This document shows, piece after piece, positions 6,824 through 13,171 of a stretch of 13,171 bases of DNA. Both the position numbers and the translations under genes were made by a program. Position 1 is the first letter of the stretch; the number at the start of each line of letters is the position of its first letter. The notes below the pieces were generated by a model. The model was not told the origin of the DNA. It did not search any database and saw nothing but the letters and a program-made list of their open reading frames with translations. The DNA is from Hyphomonadaceae bacterium UBA2389 (GTDB lineage Bacteria > Pseudomonadota > Alphaproteobacteria > Caulobacterales > Aquidulcibacteraceae), in assembly GCA_002343395.1 (NCBI GenBank), contig DDSN01000051.1, positions 43,289 through 56,459 of the forward strand, in the 5' to 3' direction.

Positions 6824-7908
6824 TATTCTTCCAGCGCAGCGAGTTTGCGCGCCTGATCTTCCGCCGCCAGCGCATCCAGAATGGGGTCCAGGCCGCCGCC
6901 ATCGATAACTTCAGGCAGATTGTAGACCGTGAGATTGATGCGATGGTCTGTCACGCGGCCTTGCGGAAAATTGTACGTGCGGATGCGTTCGCTGCGATCA
7001 CCCGATCCGACCTGTCCCTTCCTTTCGGCCGCGCGCGCGGCCGCTTGGCGTTCGCGCTCCAAATCATAAAGCCGCGCTTTGAGGACTTTCATCGCGTTGG
7101 CGCGGTTCTGATGTTGTGACTTCTCCTGCGCGATCACGACAATGCCCGTCGGCAAATGCGTGATCCGCACCGCGCTGTCGGTTTTGTTCACGTGCTGGCC
7201 GCCTGCGCCCGACGCGCGCATCGTGTCGATGCGGATGTCCTTGTCTTCAACGACAATGTCCACATCGCCTTCCGGCTGCGGCAACACCGCGACCGTGGCC
7301 GCCGATGTGTGAATGCGGCCTCCGGCCTCCGTCTCCGGAACACGCTGCACGCGATGCACCCCGCTCTCGAAGCGCAACCTTCCGAATACGCCAGGCCCGG
7401 TGACGCTAGCCACCGCTTCCTTTACCCCGCCGAGACCGGTCTCCGAAATGCTTTCCAATTCGAACCGCCAGCGCTTCGTCCCCGCGTAGCGCTGATACAT
7501 GCGCAGCAAATCGCCAGCGAACAACGCCGCCTCATCGCCGCCGGTTCCGGCGCGGACTTCCAGGATCGCCGACGCGTTCTCGTCCTTGTCTTTGGGCGCA
7601 AGCAGCAGCAGCGCCGCGTGCTCCAGCCGCGGAAGGCTTTCCCGCGCCTCCCGCAACTCGTTCTCGGCCAAGGCCGCGAGTTCCTTGTCGTCTGCGCTCT
7701 CCATGAGCATCGCGTCGAGACCAGCGATCTCTTCGCGCTTTGCATGCAAAGCGGCTACCGCCTCCACGAGCGGTTTCAGCTCAGCGTGCTCCTGCCCAAG
7801 CTTGACGATTTCCGCACCGTCGCTTGCGGCGGCAAGACGCGCCTCGACGCGCTCAAAGCGTTCGACCGCCTGCGCCAAACGGCGCTCCAGACGCGCGAAT
7901 TCAGACAT
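6823..7908 (-). CDS. prfA: Peptide chain release factor 1 (RF1)
   Basis: A 361-residue RF1, which reads UAA and UAG stop codons and triggers peptide release. Features in order: N-terminal coiled helices (1-110), the RAGTGGDEAALFAGDL block (119-134), ESGVHRVQRVPETE with PET (191-193) in the place of the RF1 anticodon tripeptide PxT, GRIHTSAATVAV, and the catalytic GGQ (236-238) in ASGAGGQHVNKTDSAVR. The PxT type, rather than SPF, separates it from RF2. Gln238 is the expected target of the neighbouring PrmC. No strong Shine-Dalgarno lies before the ATG; the upstream unknown gene ends 7 bases before it, so coupling is likely. Confidence 0.97.
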   Translation of the reverse strand: MSEFARLERRLAQAVERFERVEARLAAASDGAEIVKLGQEHAELKPLVEAVAALHAKREEIAGLDAMLMESADDKELAALAENELREARESLPRLEHAALLLLAPKDKDENASAILEVRAGTGGDEAALFAGDLLRMYQRYAGTKRWRFELESISETGLGGVKEAVASVTGPGVFGRLRFESGVHRVQRVPETEAGGRIHTSAATVAVLPQPEGDVDIVVEDKDIRIDTMRASGAGGQHVNKTDSAVRITHLPTGIVVIAQEKSQHQNRANAMKVLKARLYDLERERQAAARAAERKGQVGSGDRSERIRTYNFPQGRVTDHRINLTVYNLPEVIDGGGLDPILDALAAEDQARKLAALEE

Positions 7909-7915
7909 GGGTCAG

Positions 7916-8329
7916 CTAATTGACGTCGGTAAAAATTTCGGGGTGAACTTCCGAGATCTGCGGGTCGTCGAACGCGATCTCTGTGACCAGGCGCTTGTAG
8001 GGCACGATCACCTCAACGGCGCGCCCGTTCGCCGCTTCGATGTGAAAGCATAACGCGGCGGCGTCATCGTTGCGCGCGCGGCCATCGAACACGAGGCCCG
8101 CCGCGATCAAGCCATTGGCCGTTTCATCGGCGCGAAACCACGCGATCAAGCCGGTGATGTGATCGTTGGGCGCCGAACGTTCAACCGGCAGATCGACGTT
8201 GGCGTGAATCTCCTCGCCGGTCTTGCGAATGCCGGCGCCAAAAGGCGCAAAGGAGCCGCCCTCGCGCAACGCACGGTGCGCGGCGTCGAAAAGATACTCG
8301 TACGTGTCCTGCAGATGCCGCTGCAGCAT
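7916..8329 (-). CDS. Uncharacterised protein upstream of prfA
   Basis: This 137-residue soluble protein has no signal peptide or membrane segment. It begins MLQRHLQDTYEYLFDAAHRAL, contains GSFAPFGAGIRK (25-36) and a central ITGLIAWFRADE, and its second half alternates like beta strands (AAALCFHIEAANG, VEVIVPYKR), ending HPEIFTDVN. I do not recognise a named family, though the balanced composition and high GC at third positions look like a genuine conserved gene. The ATG is preceded by GGAGG only 4 bases away, a short but usable spacing. It lies 51 bases after the GST-like gene and 7 bases before prfA, so co-transcription with prfA-prmC is likely. Confidence 0.75.
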   Translation of the reverse strand: MLQRHLQDTYEYLFDAAHRALREGGSFAPFGAGIRKTGEEIHANVDLPVERSAPNDHITGLIAWFRADETANGLIAAGLVFDGRARNDDAAALCFHIEAANGRAVEVIVPYKRLVTEIAFDDPQISEVHPEIFTDVN

Positions 8330-8380
8330 AGGGCCTCCGGTCGCCTACATAGGCGCGCCAAGGCGCGCTTGTCGACCGCC

Positions 8381-8971
8381 TCAGGCTGGTTTTGTCTCAG
8401 TGAAACTTGACCTGCTCTCGAGCGTCGCCTGTAGCGCCGCCAATTTGGGATGGGTCCGCGCCCAGCCAAGGTCGGGAAAGCGAAAATCGAGCCAGGTGAG
8501 CGCGCAAACCGTCGCCACCGCCCCGAGGTCGAAGGCGGCGGGATCCGCGTTCGCCTCAGCGGCGTCCAACCCTCGCAGCATGCCCGCGCGCCAGCGCGCG
8601 ATCCACGTCTGGGAGCGCTCCGTTTCGGGGCGTGTGTTTTCGAGCCGGATTTTCACCCCGAACTCCATCATGCCATCGGCGATCACTTCACACCGCAGCG
8701 CGCTCCAGCGCGCATCGCCCTCAGGAATGAAGCGTGGGATGGGCGCAAGCGCATCCAAACGGGCGCAGATAAGCGGGCTGTCCGTCCATGCCACGCCCTC
8801 GTCGTCGACAAGTGCGGGCACTTGCATCAAGGGATTGACGGCGGCCAGCGCGGCGTCGCCGCCGATCGGATCGGCCCGCACTTCCTCGATGCGCTCTGTG
8901 AGCCCCTTTTCACGGATCAGAATGCGGCACTTGCGCGCGAAGGGAGAGGCGGGGGAGACGTAGAGTTTCAT
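8381..8971 (-). CDS. Putative glutathione S-transferase family protein
   Basis: A 196-residue GST-fold protein, slightly shorter than typical. The N-terminal thioredoxin-like half starts MKLYVSPASPFARKCRI, with Ser6 and Ser9 near the usual catalytic site and FARK as in many bacterial GSTs. It then has NPLMQVPAL with the cis-proline Pro52 and TDSPLI (63-68), the glutathione gamma-glutamyl site. The C-terminal half (about 85-190) is helical. Substrate is unknown. No clear ribosome binding site precedes the ATG; the start is supported by the canonical KLYVS strand. The start codon overlaps that of a small opposite-strand frame within CATG at 8969-8972. It could instead be a maleylacetoacetate isomerase-like or stringent-starvation-like member, but the sequence does not favour either. 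Confidence 0.87.
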   Translation of the reverse strand: MKLYVSPASPFARKCRILIREKGLTERIEEVRADPIGGDAALAAVNPLMQVPALVDDEGVAWTDSPLICARLDALAPIPRFIPEGDARWSALRCEVIADGMMEFGVKIRLENTRPETERSQTWIARWRAGMLRGLDAAEANADPAAFDLGAVATVCALTWLDFRFPDLGWARTHPKLAALQATLESRSSFTETKPA

Positions 8972-9110
8972 GAATCAGCGTTTAGGCTCGCTCAACGCTT
9001 ACGTCCATGGCCCGATGGTTGGCGCGGCGGGAGCCACGGGCCGGACGGAAACTCTTACGCTGCTGCTGCCGGAGGGCGTGCCGCTAAAGCTGCGAGACGT
9101 GGAGGGGTAG
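8970..9110 (+). CDS. Possible 46-residue ORF, divergent from the GST gene (doubtful)
   Basis: A plus-strand frame from ATG 8970 to TAG, beginning MNQRLGSLNAYVHGPMVGAA and ending LPEGVPLKLRDVEG. Third positions are mostly G or C, as in real genes here, and a GGGGGAG lies about 13 bases upstream, farther than ideal. The start codon overlaps the GST start codon on the other strand. No domain is recognised. It occupies the region where the GST promoter should be, so it may be chance; it could also be a remnant of a gene broken when the neighbouring TIR gene arrived. Confidence 0.22.
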   Translation: MNQRLGSLNAYVHGPMVGAAGATGRTETLTLLLPEGVPLKLRDVEG

Positions 9111-9115
9111 GTCGC

Positions 9116-9130
9116 ATTTTCGCCGAAAAT
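9116..9130. repeat. Short perfect inverted repeat after the TIR gene
   Basis: ATTTTC and GAAAAT flank a 3-base loop, between the end of the small plus-strand frame and the stop of the TIR gene. Such a hairpin is AT-rich and weak, with no long T tract, so it is at best a poor bidirectional terminator or a protein-binding palindrome. Confidence 0.4.
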
Positions 9131-9156
9131 TGCCGGTAGGCGAACGGCCAATGGGA

Positions 9157-10560
9157 TTATCCATTGCCTCCGTCGCGAGCACGATCGTCAAGCAATCTGG
9201 CGTCCCGACGAAACTTGTTCATATCCGCCCCTAGGGCCGCGTAGGAGTTTTTGGCCTCACCATACGCATCGACCATTGCGTTGTACTCCGCCCAACTTGG
9301 CCCCTTTTTGCCTTGAGCCTTCAGTTCAAGCCTGGCGCAAATCCCTTGTAGCAACTGAACGGCCGTTCGCAGCCGTGCCGTGTAGAGCGCCGCGATGACG
9401 AATGGCTGCTCGCCCCTGCGTTCGGCGCTAGCTTGCAGCAGTGCAAGCTCATTTTCTATCTCCACCAGCGTTGACTGATGCGTGCCGAACGGGATTCGTC
9501 GAAGGCTCATTTTGAACAAGTCTTCATCTACCGCGAGGAAACGTTTAAACGCCTCGTCGATGCGTAAACCAAACTCCATCGCACCGATTCCCGTTGTTCC
9601 GTCCACGGGCCCGTCCGGCCGTGGCGGGAGGTTGGTTAGCCCCTGGCGTTGCGGCCTCGTCCTCCATTGCCCGCTGAGCCGTTCAACGATTTGTGCTCTG
9701 ATCGCCGCGACGAGCTCTGTGAGGTCACGCTCAAAATGCTCGTGGCTCACCTCATGAAAATGGTACGCGAACAAATCACTTAAAGGGGCGGGCAATTCCT
9801 GCGGTCTGGGCAATGCGGGCGTCTTCCCGTCGCGACTGAGAACGACCGGGACAATGGGAAGTTGAAGTTGCAGGGCCGTCTCTATTTCCAACCTTACATA
9901 GTCGGGTTCGTCGTCTCGCAACCGCTCATGCATCAAGCGTAGCCAACTGGAACCAATGATTGGAACGAAAGCGGCACTTTGGCCGAGTGCGTTTCTTATC
10001 TCTGTCCCGAACCGCTCGCCGGCAGCGATTGAATTGAGATCAAAGAAGATGTTGTCCGCGCCAAAGTGAGGCGTCAGCGAGCCAAAGATCGCACGAGCAT
10101 CACTCGCCGAGTCCTCACGCCGATAGCTTAGGAATATCTTGGGCGCAGTTTTGTGGCCGGCTTTGATGATCTCCTGAGGGGCGAGCGCTTCGTTGATAGC
10201 CTCCCACAGCGCCGCATCTATTTTGTCGAAGCGCGATCGAGAAATTCGACCTTGCTTCATCCCCAGCCATGCGATCGCCCATTGTTCAACCAGCGCCGGC
10301 GCGCACCATCTAGGATCAGAGAATGAGTGAGCGCCGTAAGATACAGCATTCTGGCGCTCTCGCTGTGCTTCCTCTGCGACGTGTTTCATTGCGAGATAGT
10401 ACTCAGCCGCGCCTGCGGCTCCGGCATTGTCAGCGAGTCCCATCTTGTCGCTGACGTGTGCCATCACTTGGCGGCGCGCCGAAGGGTGCATCTCGCGTGC
10501 GATTGCGAGGAGACGCCGTGTTTCCTTTGTCAAATACCAGCCCGCTAGCCAGCCGAGCAT
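9157..10560 (-). CDS. TIR-domain protein, candidate NAD-cleaving effector
   Basis: The 467-residue protein has a TIR domain at about residues 139-290, flanked by unassigned regions. Seen: KIFLSYRREDS (141-151), the BB-loop-like DLNSIAAGERFGTEIRNAL (174-192), AAFVPIIGSSWL (196-207), DYVRLEIETAL (220-230) and LPIVPVVL. Glu225 sits where SARM1 and bacterial TIR NADases have their catalytic glutamate. Residues 1-135 are mostly helical with one short hydrophobic patch at the start; residues 325-467 are helical and charged. Neither matches a domain I know. The start at 10560 is set by GGGAGGA 6-7 bases upstream; an ATG 15 bases earlier would contain that site. GC is about 52% in sampled lines, below its neighbours, which suggests transfer. 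No ThsA-like partner is adjacent. Confidence 0.88.
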   Translation of the reverse strand: MLGWLAGWYLTKETRRLLAIAREMHPSARRQVMAHVSDKMGLADNAGAAGAAEYYLAMKHVAEEAQRERQNAVSYGAHSFSDPRWCAPALVEQWAIAWLGMKQGRISRSRFDKIDAALWEAINEALAPQEIIKAGHKTAPKIFLSYRREDSASDARAIFGSLTPHFGADNIFFDLNSIAAGERFGTEIRNALGQSAAFVPIIGSSWLRLMHERLRDDEPDYVRLEIETALQLQLPIVPVVLSRDGKTPALPRPQELPAPLSDLFAYHFHEVSHEHFERDLTELVAAIRAQIVERLSGQWRTRPQRQGLTNLPPRPDGPVDGTTGIGAMEFGLRIDEAFKRFLAVDEDLFKMSLRRIPFGTHQSTLVEIENELALLQASAERRGEQPFVIAALYTARLRTAVQLLQGICARLELKAQGKKGPSWAEYNAMVDAYGEAKNSYAALGADMNKFRRDARLLDDRARDGGNG

Positions 10561-10566
10561 TGTGAT

Positions 10567-10573
10567 TCCTCCC
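10567..10573 (-). promoter_or_regulatory. Strong ribosome binding site of the TIR gene
   Basis: GGGAGGA on the minus strand lies 6 bases before the ATG at 10560 and is the best Shine-Dalgarno match among the genes checked here. It selects 10560 over the in-frame ATG at 10575, whose codon abuts it. It argues that this gene is translated on its own rather than by coupling to ispG. Confidence 0.7.
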
Positions 10574-10677
10574 ATCGTGGCCCTATGGAATTTTTGCTAC
10601 CCTAAGCACCGGTCATTGCAGAGAACCAATTTTCCGCTGCGGGACTTGCCGACCGGCAGGAAAGGGCCAGAAGCGGA
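10574..10677. other. Spacer between ispG and the TIR gene
   Basis: About 100 bases separate the ispG stop from the TIR start region. It is AT-richer near the TIR gene (GGAAAATTGGTT, then GTAGCAAAAATTCC on the minus strand) and may carry a promoter, though no good -35/-10 pair is visible. It contains TGCCG-GT-CGGCA (10647-10658 on the plus strand as its complement), a tiny inverted repeat without a T tract, so no convincing ispG terminator. Confidence 0.4.
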
Positions 10678-11802
10678 CTATCCCATTTCCCGCATCTCCC
10701 GCGCCCGTGTCTCCACCAGTCCCACGATATGCTCGATCATGTCGGCGTTCTCGACCTTGTGATCGGCCATGCCCGCGACATACATCATGCCCGCGCCTTT
10801 GCCGCCGCCGGTGAAGCCTAAATCCGTCATCAGCGCTTCGCCTGGTCCGTTGACGACGCAGCCAATGATCGACAGCGTGATCGGTTCGGCAATGTGCGCG
10901 AGGCGGCGCTCCAATTCCTCCACGGTAGCGATGACGTTGAAGCCCTGCCGCGCGCAGGAAGGGCAAGCGATGATGGTGACGCCGCGCTGGCGCAGGCCGA
11001 GCGATTTCAGCAGATCGTGCCCGACCTTCACCTCCTCCACGGGATCGGCGGCCAGCGACACCCGCACCGTGTCGCCGATCCCCGCCCACAAGAGCGATCC
11101 CAACGCGATCGAAGACTTCACCGTGCCGGTTCGCAGCGCCCCCGCTTCGGTGACGCCCAGATGCAACGGCGCGTCGGTGGCCTCCGCCAATTGCTGGTAG
11201 GCGGCGACCGTCAAGAATACGTCCGACGCCTTCACCGAGATCTTGTACTCGCGAAAGTCGTTCTCTTCGAGCAGAGCCGCATGGAAGAGCGCGCTTTCAA
11301 CCATGGCCTCCGGGCAGGGCTCGCCGTACTTTTCGAGCAGATGTTGCTCCAGCGAACCGGCGTTCACGCCGATGCGGATAGCGCAGCCATGATCCTTGGC
11401 CGCCTGCACCACTTCTTTCACGCGCTGCGCGTTGCCGATGTTGCCTGGGTTGATCCTCAGGCACGCCGCGCCCGCGATGGCCGCTTCGATTGCGCGCTTG
11501 TAGTGGAAGTGGATGTCGGCGACGAGCGGGACCTTGGCCGCGCGCGCGATCTTGGCGAAGGCCGCCGTGGACTCTTCATCCGGGCACGACACGCGCACGA
11601 TATCGGCGCCGGCCTCCTCAAGCGCACGCACCTGCGCGATGGTGGCTTCGGCGTCCGCCGTCAGCGTGTTCGTCATGGACTGGACCGAAATCGGCGCATC
11701 GCCGCCGACATCGAGCTTTCCCACTCGAATGGTCCGCGACCGCCTGCGCTCAATGCGCCGCCAAGGACGGATGTGATGAAGATCGCCGCGCGCGCCGTCC
11801 AT
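10678..11802 (-). CDS. ispG: IspG (GcpE), HMBPP synthase of the MEP pathway
   Basis: A 374-residue IspG, the cytoplasmic [4Fe-4S] enzyme that reductively converts methylerythritol cyclodiphosphate to HMBPP in isoprenoid synthesis. The TIM-barrel half has VQSMTNTLTAD, ADIVRVSCPDEES, PLVADIHFHY and LRINPGNIG. The C-terminal half carries the cluster ligands CPSCARQGF (Cys280, Cys283) and CVVNGPGE (Cys315, Glu322), all present. It is the compact bacterial form without the plant-type insert. ATG 11802 is preceded by GAGGA with an 8-base spacer; a TTG five codons upstream is less likely. It lies 57 bases after the RodZ-like gene, probably one transcript. As an Fe-S enzyme it depends on the suf operon at the other end of the window. 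Confidence 0.97.
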   Translation of the reverse strand: MDGARGDLHHIRPWRRIERRRSRTIRVGKLDVGGDAPISVQSMTNTLTADAEATIAQVRALEEAGADIVRVSCPDEESTAAFAKIARAAKVPLVADIHFHYKRAIEAAIAGAACLRINPGNIGNAQRVKEVVQAAKDHGCAIRIGVNAGSLEQHLLEKYGEPCPEAMVESALFHAALLEENDFREYKISVKASDVFLTVAAYQQLAEATDAPLHLGVTEAGALRTGTVKSSIALGSLLWAGIGDTVRVSLAADPVEEVKVGHDLLKSLGLRQRGVTIIACPSCARQGFNVIATVEELERRLAHIAEPITLSIIGCVVNGPGEALMTDLGFTGGGKGAGMMYVAGMADHKVENADMIEHIVGLVETRAREMREMG

Positions 11803-11859
11803 GGAAGGGTTCCTCAAGCCAGCGCTTCACTTAGCGCGCTGGAGCGCACGCTAACAGCC

Positions 11860-12690
11860 TTAGCTGCGCGTGACCGGTTCCCCAGCTTGATTGAGCGGCT
11901 CGATCCCATCAATCGCGCGGCCCAGCACCGGCATTCCGGCTGTGCCTAGCAAGCCGGCGGATTGACCGTCCACGAAGAGCTCGAAGGCGCCGCCGTCGCG
12001 CGCATGCAGCGTCCAGCCAGCGCTGGCGTCTGGCCGGTAAACGTCGCCCGGCTGCAGCGTCCGCGACAAAAATACGGTGCCGTCGGGACCCCGAGCCTCA
12101 AGCCATGCTTCGGAGACGGCCCTGATCTCAACCACCCGCCGCCCCACTTCCGTCGACGCGATGGCTGCAGGCGCCGCCACACCCCCGGGACCAGTCGCGG
12201 CCTCGGTCACAACCTCGGGCTGGTCAAGGGTTAGGGCCCGCCAGCCCACCAAGCCGACCGCAACAAGCACAAAAGCCGCTGCGATCATCCACGGGCGCTC
12301 GCGCCGCGGCTTCGACGCTGGATTTCTGATTTGAGCCTTGGGGTCCTCCCGGCTCAGAGCGCATTCGTCCTGGAACTGATCGACAATTGCGTTCTCATCG
12401 ATGCCCAGCTCGCGTGCATAGGAGCGCAGGAACGCCAGGGCGTAGGCGCGCCCGGGCAGCAGCTTCACGTTCATCTGCTCCAGAGCCTCAAGGAACTCGC
12501 GCCGTACGCGGATGCGGTCGGCGACCTCCTCGATGCTCAACCCGAGCTGCTGGCGGGCTTCTGTAAGCTTGCGCCCAGCCCGCCAAGTCGGATCCAGCGA
12601 AACGCTGGGTCTCGCCGCCTGCGCCCGCTGCGCACGCGCCTCGCTCGCGTCGGTCTCGACCGGGTTAGGGTTATTGCTCGGTTGCAGCAT
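11860..12690 (-). CDS. RodZ-like HTH membrane protein
   Basis: A 276-residue protein with RodZ architecture. Residues about 36-110 form a helix-turn-helix of the HTH_25 type (GRKLTEARQQLGLSIEEVAD, then VRREFLEALEQ and LPGRAYALAFLRSYARELG). A basic stretch KPRRER precedes one membrane segment at about 134-155 (MIAAAFVLVAVGLVGW). A periplasmic beta domain like DUF4115 follows (about 185-262: SEAWLEARGPDGTVFLSRTL, GDVYRP, LFVDGQSAG). RodZ links MreB to the cell-wall elongation machinery. ATG 12690 is chosen; a TTG at 12729 has no ribosome binding site, while GAGGGGG lies 13 bases before the ATG, which is distant. The protein is shorter than E. coli RodZ. Position between ptsP and ispG fits alphaproteobacteria. 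Confidence 0.88.
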   Translation of the reverse strand: MLQPSNNPNPVETDASEARAQRAQAARPSVSLDPTWRAGRKLTEARQQLGLSIEEVADRIRVRREFLEALEQMNVKLLPGRAYALAFLRSYARELGIDENAIVDQFQDECALSREDPKAQIRNPASKPRRERPWMIAAAFVLVAVGLVGWRALTLDQPEVVTEAATGPGGVAAPAAIASTEVGRRVVEIRAVSEAWLEARGPDGTVFLSRTLQPGDVYRPDASAGWTLHARDGGAFELFVDGQSAGLLGTAGMPVLGRAIDGIEPLNQAGEPVTRS

Positions 12691-12769
12691 TAGAGTCGCC
12701 GGCCCCCTCGGAGACGTTTCGTCCAACAAGGCAAATTTTGAGCCACCTTGAAAGCTTAATCGCGAATCG

Positions 12770-12793
12770 GGCGCTTCTCAATGAGGAGGCGCC
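12770..12793. terminator. Possible hairpin just after ptsP
   Basis: The arms GGCG and CGCC enclose CTTCTC-AAT-GAGGAG with one bulged base, starting 6 bases after the ptsP stop. As RNA from the minus strand it has one mismatch in the inner stem and no following U tract, so it would not be a textbook rho-independent terminator. It may instead mark the ptsP 3' end or be chance. Confidence 0.3.
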
Positions 12794-12798
12794 GCCAA

Positions 12799-13171
12799 CT
12801 ACAGAACGTAGCCTTGCGTTTCCGCCATCGCCGCCAGGTCCGCCCGAATGGACGCCGACGAAGACGCCAGGAGCGCCTCGACCGCCTCGCCGGCGGCGCG
12901 CGTGTCCAGAGACAGAATGAGCCGCTTTATGGGCCCGATACCCGACGCTGGCATAGAGAGCCGCCTGAACCCGAGCGCGAGGAAGGCCATTGCTTCGATC
13001 GGTCGACCCGCCGCCTCGCCACAAATTGAAAGCGGCAGACCGGCAGCATCCGCGTCTTCGCGGATGCGCTTCAAGAACCTCAGCGCGGGCGGACTTAAGA
13101 TGTCATAACGCTCCGAGACGCGCGGGTTGCCCCGGTCGGAGGCGAAAAAATACTGCATCAGATCGTTGGTG
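12799..13171 (-). CDS. ptsP: PtsP, nitrogen PTS enzyme I, C-terminal end only (cut by window edge)
   Basis: The last 123 residues of a PEP-protein phosphotransferase are present. TNDLMQYFFASDRGNPRVSE is the conserved PEP-binding block of enzyme I, and LSICGEAAGRPIEAMAFLALG carries the active-site Cys of that domain (CGE), which acts as the acid/base in PEP turnover. GFRRLSMPASGIGPIK is also typical. The variant CGEAAGRP with FASDRGNP fits PtsP (enzyme I-Ntr), which phosphorylates NPr and IIA-Ntr in regulatory cascades, rather than sugar PTS enzyme I. The N-terminal GAF and phospho-His domains that would settle this lie outside the window. It ends 108 bases before the RodZ-like gene. Neighbourhood with prfA-prmC matches alphaproteobacterial ptsP loci as I recall them. 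Confidence 0.9.
   Translation of the reverse strand, partial: TNDLMQYFFASDRGNPRVSERYDILSPPALRFLKRIREDADAAGLPLSICGEAAGRPIEAMAFLALGFRRLSMPASGIGPIKRLILSLDTRAAGEAVEALLASSSASIRADLAAMAETQGYVL

Noticed and set aside
7156..7923. Plus-strand open frame (255 codons) opposite prfA
   Set aside because: Antisense shadow of prfA.
8450..9139. Plus-strand open frame (229 codons) opposite the GST and reaching into the intergenic space
   Set aside because: Most of it is antisense to the GST gene, the composition is Arg/Gly-rich, and it has no domain.
9111..10677. A complete Thoeris system
   Set aside because: Only a TIR protein is present; no SIR2/SLOG ThsA-like gene lies on either side within the window.
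10664..10680. TCCGCTTCTGGCC-like motif at the ispG end as a dispersed intergenic repeat
   Set aside because: It reminded me of motifs seen between genes in other proteobacteria, but only one copy is in the window and I cannot confirm the memory.
10894..11949. Long plus-strand open frame (351 codons) opposite ispG
   Set aside because: It is an antisense shadow of ispG, whose protein is unmistakable on the minus strand; its translation is Arg/His/Gly-rich with no domain.

Overview
The window looks like chromosomal DNA of a GC-rich alphaproteobacterium, most likely Caulobacterales (Hyphomonadaceae-like). The grounds are an iscR-led suf operon, a DUF4167 protein behind prfA-prmC, a RodZ-like gene beside ispG, and GC near 60-70% in most lines. 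Genus cannot be decided from the sequence. All confident genes but one are on the minus strand.

Region 1 (1-4126, minus) is an iron-sulfur cluster assembly operon read from right to left: iscR-type Rrf2 regulator, class I cysteine desulfurase, sufB, a lipoprotein of unknown role, a small two-helix membrane protein, and the first 35 codons of sufC, cut by the window edge. Junctions are a 3-base gap, three 4-base ATGA overlaps and one 8-base overlap, so this is one translationally coupled unit. A good match to a type 1 IscR operator (4208-4232) lies upstream of iscR, suggesting feedback control by cluster status.

Region 2 (4266-4952, plus) is an alpha/beta hydrolase divergent from iscR, converging on region 3 with 3 bases between the stop codons.

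Region 3 (4956-8971, minus) is a translation-related block: a putative GST, a conserved-looking unknown protein, prfA (release factor 1), prmC (which methylates the RF1 GGQ glutamine) and the DUF4167 protein. prfA and prmC overlap by one base.

Region 4 (about 9111-10677) is the accessory part: one 467-residue TIR-domain protein with the conserved glutamate of NAD-cleaving TIR enzymes, flanked by helical regions I cannot assign. Sampled lines of this gene are about 52% GC, against up to 73% in ispG. It sits between ispG and the prfA side of an otherwise housekeeping neighbourhood. It is the best candidate for an undescribed system here, possibly a stand-alone abortive-infection or signalling effector.

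Region 5 (10678-13171, minus) holds ispG (isoprenoid MEP pathway), a RodZ-like cytoskeletal/HTH membrane protein, and the C-terminal end of ptsP (nitrogen PTS enzyme I), cut by the right edge. I saw no tRNA, rRNA, CRISPR array, transposase or insertion sequence.
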